Both the position numbers and the translations under genes were made by a program. From Microbacterium hominis (lineage in GTDB: Bacteria > Actinomycetota > Actinomycetes > Actinomycetales > Microbacteriaceae), in contig NZ_CP054038.1 of the NCBI RefSeq assembly GCF_013282805.1, positions 372,001 through 436,000 on the forward strand: DNA of 64,000 bases, written 5' to 3'. This document shows positions 9,297-19,083 of the stretch, piece after piece. The notes beneath the pieces were generated by a model. It ran no database searches and had not been told where the DNA came from. It was given only the letters and a program-made list of their open reading frames with translations. Each line of letters starts with the position of its first letter. Position 1 is the first letter of the stretch.

Positions 9297-12200
9297 ATGG
9301 ATAAAAGGTGGAGTAAGGGTCGTGTCGGCGTTGATGCCGCCACGGTCGTTGTCCTCGCGATGGCCGCGTGCGCCGCGGGATGGTTCGGAGCGGGCGTCGG
9401 AGCCGGCCTGGATCAGGTCCTGCGCGTCTGCGCGACGTTCTCGGTCGCCGCCGTGGCGGCGTACTTCGCGGTGCGAGCCGTGTGGCCGCTGGTCGCGCGA
9501 CATGTGCCATCGGACCGGGCGGCCGCCGCCGCAGCGCGAGGAATCCTGGTCGGCGTGCTCGCCGTGCTCCTGGCGTTCGCGCTGAGCTGGCTGTCGGCCG
9601 TCATCCTCGGCACCGGCAACCACGGGGTGCACGCGCAGCACGCGGCCTCCGGAGGGGGCACTCTGCAGCACGCGCTGCTCGAGGTGTCGATGCTCGCTCC
9701 GGCCCTCGCGGTCGGGTTGGTCGTCGGGCACCTCGCGGGATCGGCCGTGCCGACCCTGCGGAGCTGGCACCGCGGGATGACGCAGCGGCAGCGGCGAATG
9801 GTGCTGCCGGCGGGCGCCACGATGGGCGTGCTCCTGGCGAGCACGATGCCGTTCGTGGCCGCGCCCGCGAATGCTGCGGTTCCGGCTGTGCCGGCGTGTA
9901 CGGCTGAGACCGCCGTGCGCTCCTACGATGTCGCGGCGGTGCACACGTACATCCCGTTCTCCCGCTGGATCAACGACTCGCGCGTTCCCGAGCAGGACCC
10001 GGTGGTCGACGGCGTCGATCACCTCGGCGACGGTGACCCCGCCGGCATGCTCTTCGTGCTCCAGCAGGACAAGGCGGCTGTGCAGAACTGGCACGTTCCG
10101 ATCGTCGGCACCGCCGCCGACGGATACGCCGGCGACCCGGCCGAGGGCCGGCGGATCCGGCCGCGCCCGCTCGTGCTGCGCGCGAACGTCGGCGAGTGCG
10201 TGGAGATCACCCTCAGCAACGAGCTCGACCCGGCTGCGATGGCGGAGTTCCTGCCGCAGGTCGACCCGCACGTCTCGATGCGGGCGTACGGCGTCTCCTA
10301 CAACCCGGCAGACTCGGGCTCGGCTCCGGTGGGCTACAACCCTGACGGCACGGCCGGGGTGGGCGAGAGCCACACGTACTACTGGGTCGCGCCCAAGAGC
10401 GAGGGCGTATATCTCTTCCGCGACGACGGCATGACGGCCGGCGCCGACGAAGACGGCGGCGGCGCCGAGCACGGCCTGTACGGCGCGTTGGCGGTGCAGC
10501 CGGCCGGCGCCCACTGGTTCGACCCGACCACCGGCCGCGAGCTGTCGTCGGCGATCCCCGACCAGCAGTATGCGAGCGTCGCGGATCAGTCGGGCGACCT
10601 GTACATCAACGCGGTCATCTCGGATGCCGTGCAGAAGCGCTTTCGCGAGGCGGTGCTGGTCAGCCAGGACATCCTGCCCCGGCAGGATCGCGCCGACCTC
10701 ACCGAGGAGGAGCTCGCCGCGCTGCCCGAACCGTTCGAACGGTTCGGCATCAACTACGGATCCGATCCCGAACCCAAGCGGCTCGAGTTCAACATCGAGG
10801 GCGACGAGCGCTGGTGCGAAGACTGCTCGAGCGAGGAGACGATCCTCTCGTCGTGGGTCTACGGCGACCCCGGCATGGTGAAGCTCGCGTCGGGGCCGGG
10901 GCCCTGGCTTCCGGAGGCGCCGGACTTCGGCGGGGAGGATCCGTTCTCGGCGCCGGGCGGACTCGTGGCGGACAACGTCGAGGACTGCGACCTCCGCCTC
11001 ACCAACGCGGCCGATGAAGCTCGGCCGGCGTCGTGCTACGTGACCAATGTCGTGCGTGCCTACCAGGGCGATCCGATCAAGCTGCGCTTCGGGCACGCGG
11101 GCAACTACGAGACGCACGTGTTCCACCTGCACGCCCACACGTGGAGCGCGGAGCCCGACGACTCCGGACCGGCGGGCTCGAACCCGCCGGAGCCCACCGA
11201 GGACAACCAGCCGCGCGCGACCACCATCGACTCGAAGACCTACTCGCCGTGGACCGCGTTCACCGCCGACCTCAACTACGGCGCCGGCGCCCGCGTCGGC
11301 ACGATCGGCGACTCGATCTTCCACTGCCACCTCTACACGCACTTCTCGCACGGGTTCTGGGCGCTGCTGAGATCGCACGACGTGCTCGAGGACGGCACGA
11401 ACGCGCTGCCCGACGGCACGCGCGTGACCTCCCTCGTGCCGCTGCGCGAGACCGGAAGCTCGCTCGGATTCAACGCGTCGGTGCCGCCGACCAAGCTGGA
11501 TGCCTCGTACGAGGTGCCCGGGTACCCGAGGTTCATCCCGGGTGAGTACGGTGCGCGCTCGCCGCAGGCTCCGGGGTCGATCTGGCAACGCGAGTTCGAC
11601 GCCAACGGCGACCCGGTGCTCGACGAGAACGGGGAGCCGGTCGACGCGCCGGCCGTGCGCATCGTGGAGACGAACGAACTGGATCCGACGCTCCTGGAGG
11701 CGACGCAGAACATCGCGGTGGATGCCGCGGCGACGGGCGACCTGTCGCTGACGTTCGACGGCGAGACCGCCGCCGTGCCGCTCCCGGCCACCGCCGCACA
11801 GGTGGAGTCCGCCCTCGAGAGCCTGGACGCGCTCATCGACGTGTCCGTGACGGGAGCCGGCACCGAGCTCGATCCCTGGCTCGTGACACTCGTGTCGTGG
11901 GTGTCGACGAACGACCTCACGGTCGGCGCCACCGCGATCTCCGGCGTCGTGACAGTCACTCCCAGCGACGGCTTCGACCCCGGCGACCCGACGACCGCGA
12001 AGATCGCCTCCCGGCTCGCCGTCGAACGCAGCACCCAGATGACGTACCACGGTGCGCGCGGAACGGTGCCCGTGCCGGGTGCCCCTGTGGTGGACCCCTG
12101 TCCGGCCGGTGCGCGCGAGATCACCTACCGGGTCTCGGTGATCCAGCTGCCGCTGTGGTACACCGGGCAGGCCGGTGGCGACGGGTGGCGCGACGTGCAG

Positions 12201-15200
12201 GGGCGCATCCTGGTGCTGGACTCCGATGTGAACGCGGTGCTGTCGGGGGAGAAGGATCCGGAGCCGCTGTTCTACCGGGTGAACTCCGGGGACTGCGTCA
12301 ACTTCCACCTGACGAACCGCACGCCCAACGTGATCGGCGACGACGCCTACCAGCAGCTCATCATGACGAACATGGCCGGGTCGCACATCCACCTCGTGAA
12401 CTTCGACGTGCTGGCCTCGGACGGAGCATCCAACGGCTGGAACTACCAGCAGGCCGCGTTCACCCAGGAGCAGGCGGACTTCAACGACGACCTCCTGTCG
12501 GGCGCGGAGACCTGCGCGGTCGGGTCCGAGTGCCTGCCCGCGATGCCGGTCGGCCGCGATCCGGTCGCCGAGGCGGAGGACGCCCGAGGCAACTGGCTCA
12601 TGAACGGGCAGACGATCAAGGAGCGCTGGTACGCCGACTACGAGCTGCGCACAGTGTTCAACCACGATCACCACTTCGCCGGAGCGCTGCAGAACCGCGG
12701 GCTCTATTCGGCGCTGCTCGTCGAGCCGGCCGGCTTCGACTCGCGCGACCCGTACACGGGTGAGTGGCTGCAGCCCATCAACCGGGCCGATCACGCGAGT
12801 GCCGCGGGCAAGGCGCTCTGCGTCGACGCCTGTTCCGGCGAGGCCGCCGGAACAGCGATGGACATGGTGGGTCCCAGTACGCCGCCGACGACCGAAGACG
12901 CCTGGGAGCCCGACGACTTCCGCGAGTACGGCATCGCGATCGCCGACTTCGTGCCGCTGTTCACGCAGTCGGCCACCCACGCCGACATCCTCGATCCCGC
13001 CAACGCGCTCGAGCCGCCGGCCGCGCCGCTGCGCGGGCCGGAAGGCGATCAGGGCGGCATGTCGATCAACTACCGCGCGGCACCGCTGATCGACCGGCAG
13101 TTCGCCGGAGTGCCGCCGACCGCGCCCGCGAACCCGACGACACCCATCACGAACGCGCAGCTCGCCGCGGCCGGCTGGGTCGATCCTGCCTACGCGTTCA
13201 GTTCGCGCAAGTGGGGCGACCCCGATACGCCGGTGCTGAGGGCGAACCGGGGTGACACCGTCCGCATCAGGCTCATTCAGGGCTCGCACGAGGAGATGCA
13301 CAACTTCACCGTGCACGGTCTCCGGTGGAGGAACGATCCCCTCGACCCGGCTTCCCCGTACATCAACGCGAGACCCATCGGCGTGTCGGAGGCGTTCAAC
13401 ATGCAGGACGTCGCGGTCGGCTGCGGTCTGGGAGCGCCCGCGAACTGCTTCTACTCGCCCGACTCGACCGCGCCACGCGTGTCCGACTTCATGTACGGCG
13501 GCCCGGGCGTGGAAGACCTGTGGTTCGGCGTCTGGGGCATCATGCGGGTCTTCGACCAGACCGCCGGCAACGAGGGGCTTCTTCCGCTGCCGGACAACAA
13601 CCGGGCGCTGCCGGTCGGCAACCCGCTGCCCGCGCCGGATCCGCTCGCGCCGATCGAGAAGGCACTGCCGAACCCGACGTGCCCCGACGGGGCGCCGGAG
13701 CAGCTCTTCGACGTCACCGCGATCAGTCACAACATCCAGTACAACCGGTACGGCGACCACGATCCCTATGGGCTCGCGTACGTCATGACGGAGGATGTCG
13801 CGGCGATCCGCGCCGGCACGAAGGAACTCGAACCGCTGGTGCTGCGCGTGCACGAGGGCGACTGCGTGCGGGTGACGCTGCGCAACGACGTCGACTGGGC
13901 GCACTTCAACCAGCACGGCCGCCTCGGCACGCTCGACGGCGACGCGGAGATGCCACTCGAACCGGTGTTCCCGCAGGTCGTCGAGGCGGGCGATGAGCCG
14001 CCCGACGACACCGGCGTGCCGTGGATCGCGGGCAACCGCGTCTCGCTGCACCCCTCGCTCGTGCGCTACGACGTGCGCACGTCCGATGGCACCACGGTGG
14101 GCTACAACTTCGATCAGACCGCGGGGCCGGGCGAGGCCGTGAACTACACGTGGTACGCCGACGAGGTCATCTATCAGGACCCCGCAGCCGAGCCGGCCCT
14201 GACCGACGGCGAGCTCGGCGCTGTGCCCCTGCTGGCGTACGGCGACGTGCGCGGCACCCGCCACCACGGCCTGCTCGCCGCGCTCGTGGTGGGACCGCGG
14301 GACGGCATGTTCCGCGATCCCTTCACCGGGGCGGTGGTCGACAACGGCGCACAGGTCGACGTCGATCCGTTCGGCGAGGGTGACGACTACCGTGACGCGG
14401 TGGTGTTCCAGCACAACGGCCTCAACCTGCGCGATGCCGACGGCAACCACATCTACGACCCGCTCGTGGGCGACTGGCCCGACAAGGGCGAGCGCGCGAT
14501 CAGCTACCACAACGCGCCGCTGCACACGCGCCTCGGCCTCGACAACGCGTTCGTCGACAAGTTCGCCGATCCGCCGATCGACGGGAACGGGCCGCCGTTC
14601 AGCGATCCCGACTTCGGTGAGAAGCTGGCCAACGTCTTCAGTTCGACGTACGTGCTCGACACGGGCAACGGGCCGCAGACGCTCGGCGATCCGGACACCC
14701 CGATCATCCGCGCCTACCAGGGCGACGCGCTGCGCCTCCACGTGGTGGCCTCCAGCGACCGCGCCCGCACGGTGCAGTACGCCGTCCAGGGACACAACTG
14801 GCTCGAGCACCCGTTCGACGCGGGCTCCGTGAGGGCCGGGGTGCAGGGCTCGATCGCCACCGGGAGCGCCCACACGTTCCACATGGAGGCCGCGGGCGGT
14901 GTCATGCAGGCGATCGGCGACTACCGCTACGGCGTCGAGAACGCGCGCATGGGCATCTCGTCGGGCAGCTGGGGAATCGTGCGTGTGTACCAGCGACCCC
15001 GTGCCGGCACGGAGCGCATTCTCACGCCCCTCGCGCAGTGCCAGAACCCGTATCTCGGGTGCAACCCGCTGCGTGTGCTCAACGAGCCGCGCACGGCGCC
15101 CGCGGGCGCACCGGTGCTCGATGTGACGGCGAACCTGGACTTCGCGGTCGTCGGGCAGACGGTCGAGGTCGATGCGGTGCTGCGACTCGGGGACGTGCCG

Positions 15201-16739
15201 GTTCGCGCCGGTCACCAGGTGCAGTTCCGGTGGGTCGACGGTGCGACACCCGTGACGCAGACGTTCACCACGAACAACGACGGCGAGATCGCTTTCGATG
15301 TGCCGGTCGACGAGTATCCGCCCGGCGGCGTGCTGCAGATCATCGGCTCCACGATGCTCACCGACTCGTACGGCGTGACCTCGCAGATCAACGGCGGTGC
15401 GACGGTGATCGTGATCGATCCCACCGACGCGGTCGCGCCTGCGGTCGTGGCGGTCGATCCGCCCGACGGTGCGGAAGACGTGATGCGCTCGAAGCAGGTC
15501 GCGATCGAGTTCTCGGAGCGCCTCGACATCGACACGGTCGACGCGGCGGTGCGGCTCGTGCGCCTCGCCAACGGGGAGGCGGTCGATGCGGAGGTGTCGT
15601 TCACGCCGTCGGCGGATCTCACCCACTCGACGGCGCTGATCGTCGCGGACGGCCCGCTGCGCAGCGGCGGCTATCGCGTCGAGGTCGACGCCTCGGTGAC
15701 CGACCTCAACGGCAACCCGCTCGGCACGCCCTTCACGAGCACCTTCACGGTGTCGGAGACGTTCTTCGACCGCATCGGCGGCGCAGACCGGTTCGCGACC
15801 GCTGCGATGATCAGCGAGCAGGCGTTCCCGACGGGGGCGGACACGGTGTTCGTCGCCAACGGGCTGAACTTCCCCGACGCCCTGGCCGGAGGACCCGCCG
15901 CGGCTGCCGCCGGGGGGCCAGTGCTGCTTGTCGCCGCGACTGGCGCCGTGCCCGCGGCGACCGTCGCGGAGCTGTCGAGGCTGCAGCCGATGCACATCAA
16001 GGTGCTCGGCGGTCCGGCAGCGGTGTCCGACGAGGTGATGACCGCGCTGTCCGTGCACCTGCCGACCGACGGCACCGGGACGATCGAGCGTCTCGCCGGG
16101 GGCGACCGCTACGCGACGGCCGCCAGCATCAGCGCGGCGACGTTCACGCCCGAGAATACGACCAGGGTGTTCCTGGCCAGTGGCGAGAACTTCCCCGACG
16201 CGCTCGCGGGGGCCGCGATCGCCGCCAACGGCGGTGCGCCTGTGCTGCTGACCGCGGCCGGGTCGTTGCCCGCGTCGACCGCTGCGGAGATCGCGCGCCT
16301 CCAGCCCGACGAGGTCATCGTGCTGGGTGGCTCGGTCGTGGTGTCGGATGCCGTCGCCAGCGCGGCGCAGGCCGCGGCCGGTTCGGGCGCGACCGTGCAG
16401 CGGCTCGCGGGGGCTGGTCGGTATGAGACGGCTGCGGCGATCAGCGCGGCCTTCCAGCCGGATGGGCCCACGGCGGTCGTGTACGTGGCGACGGGGTCGT
16501 CGTTCCCGGATGCGCTCGCCGCCGCACCGGTGGCCGGCTTGACCGGTGGACCGATCATCCTCCTCCCGCCGGCGGGGGAGATTCCCACCGAGGTGCTCGC
16601 CGAGCTGCGGCGGCTCGACCCGATCCAGCTGCGCATTCTCGGCGGCGAGGCGGCCATGCCCGACGCGCAGATCGCGCAGGTGCGGGTTGCGCTCGGACTG
16701 TCGGCGCCTGTGCTCCCGTTGGGGCCGACGCCGCAGTAG
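9297..16739 (+). CDS. Giant membrane- and wall-anchored multicopper oxidase
   Basis: The product is 2480 residues. Five hydrophobic helices (about 10-35, 41-66, 78-105, 122-148, 167-194) are followed by an extracytoplasmic part. That part is built of three homologous two-cupredoxin modules starting near residues 198, 935 and 1462. Module 1 carries HVFHLHAH (607-614) and the type 1/type 3 motif HCHLYTHFSHGFW (676-688). Module 2 has HIH (1030-1032) and NHDHHF (1122-1127), with Asp where the type 1 Cys should be. A beta insert (about 805-895) splits the modules. A Big-like and an Ig-like domain (about 1940-2150) and three CWB2 repeats (about 2155-2255, 2261-2360, 2365-2475) end the protein. It should oxidise a substrate at the cell wall with oxygen; Cu(I) or Mn(II) are candidates by analogy with CueO and the large MnxG/MofA-type oxidases. 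The start is ATG 9297, the first start before the helix cluster. An antisense frame as long as the gene is a GC artefact. Confidence 0.93.
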   Translation: MDKRWSKGRVGVDAATVVVLAMAACAAGWFGAGVGAGLDQVLRVCATFSVAAVAAYFAVRAVWPLVARHVPSDRAAAAAARGILVGVLAVLLAFALSWLSAVILGTGNHGVHAQHAASGGGTLQHALLEVSMLAPALAVGLVVGHLAGSAVPTLRSWHRGMTQRQRRMVLPAGATMGVLLASTMPFVAAPANAAVPAVPACTAETAVRSYDVAAVHTYIPFSRWINDSRVPEQDPVVDGVDHLGDGDPAGMLFVLQQDKAAVQNWHVPIVGTAADGYAGDPAEGRRIRPRPLVLRANVGECVEITLSNELDPAAMAEFLPQVDPHVSMRAYGVSYNPADSGSAPVGYNPDGTAGVGESHTYYWVAPKSEGVYLFRDDGMTAGADEDGGGAEHGLYGALAVQPAGAHWFDPTTGRELSSAIPDQQYASVADQSGDLYINAVISDAVQKRFREAVLVSQDILPRQDRADLTEEELAALPEPFERFGINYGSDPEPKRLEFNIEGDERWCEDCSSEETILSSWVYGDPGMVKLASGPGPWLPEAPDFGGEDPFSAPGGLVADNVEDCDLRLTNAADEARPASCYVTNVVRAYQGDPIKLRFGHAGNYETHVFHLHAHTWSAEPDDSGPAGSNPPEPTEDNQPRATTIDSKTYSPWTAFTADLNYGAGARVGTIGDSIFHCHLYTHFSHGFWALLRSHDVLEDGTNALPDGTRVTSLVPLRETGSSLGFNASVPPTKLDASYEVPGYPRFIPGEYGARSPQAPGSIWQREFDANGDPVLDENGEPVDAPAVRIVETNELDPTLLEATQNIAVDAAATGDLSLTFDGETAAVPLPATAAQVESALESLDALIDVSVTGAGTELDPWLVTLVSWVSTNDLTVGATAISGVVTVTPSDGFDPGDPTTAKIASRLAVERSTQMTYHGARGTVPVPGAPVVDPCPAGAREITYRVSVIQLPLWYTGQAGGDGWRDVQGRILVLDSDVNAVLSGEKDPEPLFYRVNSGDCVNFHLTNRTPNVIGDDAYQQLIMTNMAGSHIHLVNFDVLASDGASNGWNYQQAAFTQEQADFNDDLLSGAETCAVGSECLPAMPVGRDPVAEAEDARGNWLMNGQTIKERWYADYELRTVFNHDHHFAGALQNRGLYSALLVEPAGFDSRDPYTGEWLQPINRADHASAAGKALCVDACSGEAAGTAMDMVGPSTPPTTEDAWEPDDFREYGIAIADFVPLFTQSATHADILDPANALEPPAAPLRGPEGDQGGMSINYRAAPLIDRQFAGVPPTAPANPTTPITNAQLAAAGWVDPAYAFSSRKWGDPDTPVLRANRGDTVRIRLIQGSHEEMHNFTVHGLRWRNDPLDPASPYINARPIGVSEAFNMQDVAVGCGLGAPANCFYSPDSTAPRVSDFMYGGPGVEDLWFGVWGIMRVFDQTAGNEGLLPLPDNNRALPVGNPLPAPDPLAPIEKALPNPTCPDGAPEQLFDVTAISHNIQYNRYGDHDPYGLAYVMTEDVAAIRAGTKELEPLVLRVHEGDCVRVTLRNDVDWAHFNQHGRLGTLDGDAEMPLEPVFPQVVEAGDEPPDDTGVPWIAGNRVSLHPSLVRYDVRTSDGTTVGYNFDQTAGPGEAVNYTWYADEVIYQDPAAEPALTDGELGAVPLLAYGDVRGTRHHGLLAALVVGPRDGMFRDPFTGAVVDNGAQVDVDPFGEGDDYRDAVVFQHNGLNLRDADGNHIYDPLVGDWPDKGERAISYHNAPLHTRLGLDNAFVDKFADPPIDGNGPPFSDPDFGEKLANVFSSTYVLDTGNGPQTLGDPDTPIIRAYQGDALRLHVVASSDRARTVQYAVQGHNWLEHPFDAGSVRAGVQGSIATGSAHTFHMEAAGGVMQAIGDYRYGVENARMGISSGSWGIVRVYQRPRAGTERILTPLAQCQNPYLGCNPLRVLNEPRTAPAGAPVLDVTANLDFAVVGQTVEVDAVLRLGDVPVRAGHQVQFRWVDGATPVTQTFTTNNDGEIAFDVPVDEYPPGGVLQIIGSTMLTDSYGVTSQINGGATVIVIDPTDAVAPAVVAVDPPDGAEDVMRSKQVAIEFSERLDIDTVDAAVRLVRLANGEAVDAEVSFTPSADLTHSTALIVADGPLRSGGYRVEVDASVTDLNGNPLGTPFTSTFTVSETFFDRIGGADRFATAAMISEQAFPTGADTVFVANGLNFPDALAGGPAAAAAGGPVLLVAATGAVPAATVAELSRLQPMHIKVLGGPAAVSDEVMTALSVHLPTDGTGTIERLAGGDRYATAASISAATFTPENTTRVFLASGENFPDALAGAAIAANGGAPVLLTAAGSLPASTAAEIARLQPDEVIVLGGSVVVSDAVASAAQAAAGSGATVQRLAGAGRYETAAAISAAFQPDGPTAVVYVATGSSFPDALAAAPVAGLTGGPIILLPPAGEIPTEVLAELRRLDPIQLRILGGEAAMPDAQIAQVRVALGLSAPVLPLGPTPQ

Positions 16740-16752
16740 CGCACAGATGTGG

Positions 16753-16790
16753 CGCGGGGCCCGTGCCGGGGGATCGGCACGGGCCCCGCG
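16753..16790 (+). terminator. Hairpin after the oxidase gene
   Basis: A perfect 15-bp stem (16753-16767 with 16776-16790) encloses an 8-base loop and begins 13 bases after the oxidase stop codon. Confidence 0.8.
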
Positions 16791-16797
16791 TCGCGAT

Positions 16798-16803
16798 TAC
16801 GCT
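16798..16803 (+). promoter_or_regulatory. -10 element, leaderless start
   Basis: TACGCT is followed by six bases and GTG 16810, the same spacing as the other leaderless starts in this window. Confidence 0.6.
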
Positions 16804-16809
16804 GGGACG

Positions 16810-17217
16810 GTGGCCGGCAAGAAGCGCGCGAAGAAGAAGGAACCGCTCGAGTTCCGCAATACGCAACTGACGGATGCGCTCCAGACCCAGGACATGGCGG
16901 CGGTCGCCTTCGCGCTGCGCCACGGCCCCACCGTCGTGCCGCTGATGCGTCCGGGCCAGCGTGACGATCCGCGTGACGTCGGCGAGGTGTGGACCTACCG
17001 CGACCCGAACACCGGCGATGTCGCACTGCTGCTGTTCAGCGACGCCGCGCACAAGCCGGCTTCGCTGCCGCCCGGCGTCGCCCTCCAGTCTCCGGCATGG
17101 CTGCGGGCCTTCCTCGGAACGCACGAGTCCGAGATCACCACGGTCTTCTTCGACATCGCCGGCCCGCACCCGCTGCAGGCGGCGCCTGCCGATCTCCTCG
17201 CCGCGCTCGACGCCTGA
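16810..17217 (+). CDS. SseB-like protein
   Basis: The product is 135 residues, with a lysine-rich N terminus (GKKRAKKKE). The body has the pattern of SseB N-terminal domains: a helix TDALQTQDMAAVAFALR, a strand TVVPLM, a T/S-x-D-G-like turn (PNTGDVALLLFSD), and a final helix-strand pair ending in ADLLAALDA. There is no signal peptide or membrane segment, so it is cytosolic. The assignment is by pattern and moderate. The start is GTG 16810, set by the leaderless -10. The lipoprotein gene starts 4 bases after the stop, so the two are probably co-transcribed. Confidence 0.6.
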   Translation: MAGKKRAKKKEPLEFRNTQLTDALQTQDMAAVAFALRHGPTVVPLMRPGQRDDPRDVGEVWTYRDPNTGDVALLLFSDAAHKPASLPPGVALQSPAWLRAFLGTHESEITTVFFDIAGPHPLQAAPADLLAALDA

Positions 17218-17221
17218 GCCG

Positions 17222-17626
17222 ATGCGTCAGCGGCCGCCCCGTTGTCGACGCGCCGCGGTGTGCGTCGGCATCGCCGCGCTGCTGGCGCTCTCCGGCTGCG
17301 CCACGGGGCCGTTCACCGGGGTGCCGGTGACGGGGCCGCTCGCGGTGCATCCGCGGGTGGATGCCGGGATGGACGCGCTGCTCGAGGGAACGCTCCGCAC
17401 TGACGATGACTGCATCCGTGTCGAGTACGGCGAGAGCGGCGAGTCCGTCGCGGTGCCGAGCTTTCCGGCGGGCGACGCGTCCGTCGAGGGCCGAACGCTC
17501 ACCTGGCGCGGCGAGACCTATGGCGACGGCGGTGCGATCGCGCTCGGCGGCGGCTTCGCGAACTCGGGAGGCTACGTCCCGGGCTCGTGCGGGGAGGCCG
17601 AGGTGTTCGTCGTCTCGCCCTACTGA
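17222..17626 (+). CDS. Small lipoprotein
   Basis: The product is 134 residues. The N terminus is basic (RQRPPRCRR), followed by a hydrophobic helix and the lipobox LSGC at about residues 21-24, so the mature protein is lipid-anchored at Cys24. The mature part is about 110 residues, Gly-rich, and includes two further Cys (DDCIR and GSCGE) that could pair. I do not recognise the family. It lies 4 bases behind the SseB-like gene, with ATG 17222 the only suitable start. Confidence 0.75.
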   Translation: MRQRPPRCRRAAVCVGIAALLALSGCATGPFTGVPVTGPLAVHPRVDAGMDALLEGTLRTDDDCIRVEYGESGESVAVPSFPAGDASVEGRTLTWRGETYGDGGAIALGGGFANSGGYVPGSCGEAEVFVVSPY

Positions 17627-17709
17627 CCGGGTCATGGCTGGCTCGGCGGCCGCTGCGGCCGCGGGGCCCTGCCAGTCCGGAAGCCCTGCGCGTTCAGGTG
17701 CCCCGCCTC

Positions 17710-19077
17710 TCAGAAACCGGGTTCGTCCTCGCCGCGCCGCGGGCGCGTGCGCACGGAGAGATCGTCGAGCGCGCCCCGGAGCGTCTTCGACGCGGCATCC
17801 ACCACGGTCGCGTACCCCAGGCGCGCGGCCTCGGACCGCCGCTGCGCCGCCTGCGTGACGGGGCGGATCTCGCCCGTGAGCGTGAGCTCCCCGACCGCCG
17901 CGACACCCCGGGGCAGGGCGACATCGCGCAGGGCGTTGGCGATGGCGACCGCGATGGCGAGGTCGGCCGCGGGTTCGGTGAGGCGCACACCCCCGACCGT
18001 GGAGACGTAGACGTCCTGATCGGACACCTTGATGCGCGCGCGCCGCTCGAGCACGGCGAGCACCATCGCGACGCGGGCGGCGTCGACGCCGTTGACCACG
18101 CGGCGCGGATTGGGGGCGGACGTCTGGATCGTGAGCGCCTGCACCTCGACGGGCAGCGCGCGCCGCCCCTCCATCGCGATCGTGACGCACGTGCCCGGCT
18201 CGGGTGCGCCGTGCCCGAGGAACAGGGCCGAGGGGTCGGGAACCTCTGCGATGCCGTCGCCGGCCATGTCGAAGCATCCCACTTCGTCGGTCGGCCCGAA
18301 GCGGTTCTTCAGCGCCCGCACGAACCGCAGCGAGGTCTGCCGGTCGCCCTCGAAGTGGCACACGACGTCGACGAGGTGCTCGAGGATGCGGGGCCCCGCG
18401 ATCGACCCGTCCTTGGTCACGTGCCCGACGATGATGGTCGGCAGCGCGCGCTCCTTCGCGACGCGGATGAGCGTGGATGCCACCTCCCGCACCTGCCCCG
18501 GATGCCCGGCCATCCCCTCCGACAGCGCGGACGACACCGTCTGCACCGAGTCGACGATCAGCAGCTCCGGCTCGACCTGATCGACGTGCCCGAGGATCGT
18601 CGCGAGATCGGTCTCGCTGGCGAGGTACAGCTCGTCGTGCAGGGCGCCGGTGCGCTCGGCGCGCAGGCGCACCTGGGCCGCGGATTCCTCGGCGCTCGCG
18701 TAGAGCACGCGGCGCCCTTCGCGCGCGGCCTGCACCGCGACCTCGAGCAGCAGCGTCGACTTGCCGACGCCCGGCTCCCCGGACAGCAGGATCGCCGCTC
18801 CCGGCACCAGCCCGCCGCCCAGCACCCGGTCGAACTCGCCGACGCCGGTCGTGCGGCGCGGAGTGTCGGCCGTGTCGATGTGCGTGATCGGTCGTGCCGC
18901 ACGGGCCGCCCCCGGGGCGACGGGTGCGACGGAGCGCACGATGCCCGTCTGCTCAGCGGACTCGACGACCGTGCCCCACTGCTGGCACTCGCCGCACCGC
19001 CCCACCCACTTGATCGTCGTCCACCCGCACTCGGTGCAACGGTACGGCGCGGTCTGCGTGGGGCGTCGGGAGGCCAT
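17710..19077 (-). CDS. radA: DNA repair protein RadA
   Basis: RadA (Sms) promotes branch migration of RecA recombination intermediates. The protein has all four hallmarks: a C4 zinc finger (CTEC...CGEC, about residues 14-31), a RecA-like core with Walker A GEPGVGKST near residue 100, the diagnostic KNRFG motif in ALKNRFGPTDEVG, and a C-terminal Lon-protease-like domain lacking peptidase residues. The length is 455 residues, as usual. ATG 19077 is chosen over GTG 19083 because a -10 TAGGGT (19089-19084) stands exactly six bases before that ATG, giving a leaderless message. It is transcribed alone. Confidence 0.97.
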   Translation of the reverse strand: MASRRPTQTAPYRCTECGWTTIKWVGRCGECQQWGTVVESAEQTGIVRSVAPVAPGAARAARPITHIDTADTPRRTTGVGEFDRVLGGGLVPGAAILLSGEPGVGKSTLLLEVAVQAAREGRRVLYASAEESAAQVRLRAERTGALHDELYLASETDLATILGHVDQVEPELLIVDSVQTVSSALSEGMAGHPGQVREVASTLIRVAKERALPTIIVGHVTKDGSIAGPRILEHLVDVVCHFEGDRQTSLRFVRALKNRFGPTDEVGCFDMAGDGIAEVPDPSALFLGHGAPEPGTCVTIAMEGRRALPVEVQALTIQTSAPNPRRVVNGVDAARVAMVLAVLERRARIKVSDQDVYVSTVGGVRLTEPAADLAIAVAIANALRDVALPRGVAAVGELTLTGEIRPVTQAAQRRSEAARLGYATVVDAASKTLRGALDDLSVRTRPRRGEDEPGF

Positions 19078-19083
19078 GCTCAC

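Noticed and set aside
8487..16058. A 2523-codon open frame on the reverse strand opposite the giant oxidase
   Set aside because: Very high third-position GC keeps the antisense frame open; its product is Arg/His/Val/Asp-rich with no domain, while the forward strand encodes clear cupredoxin and CWB2 domains.
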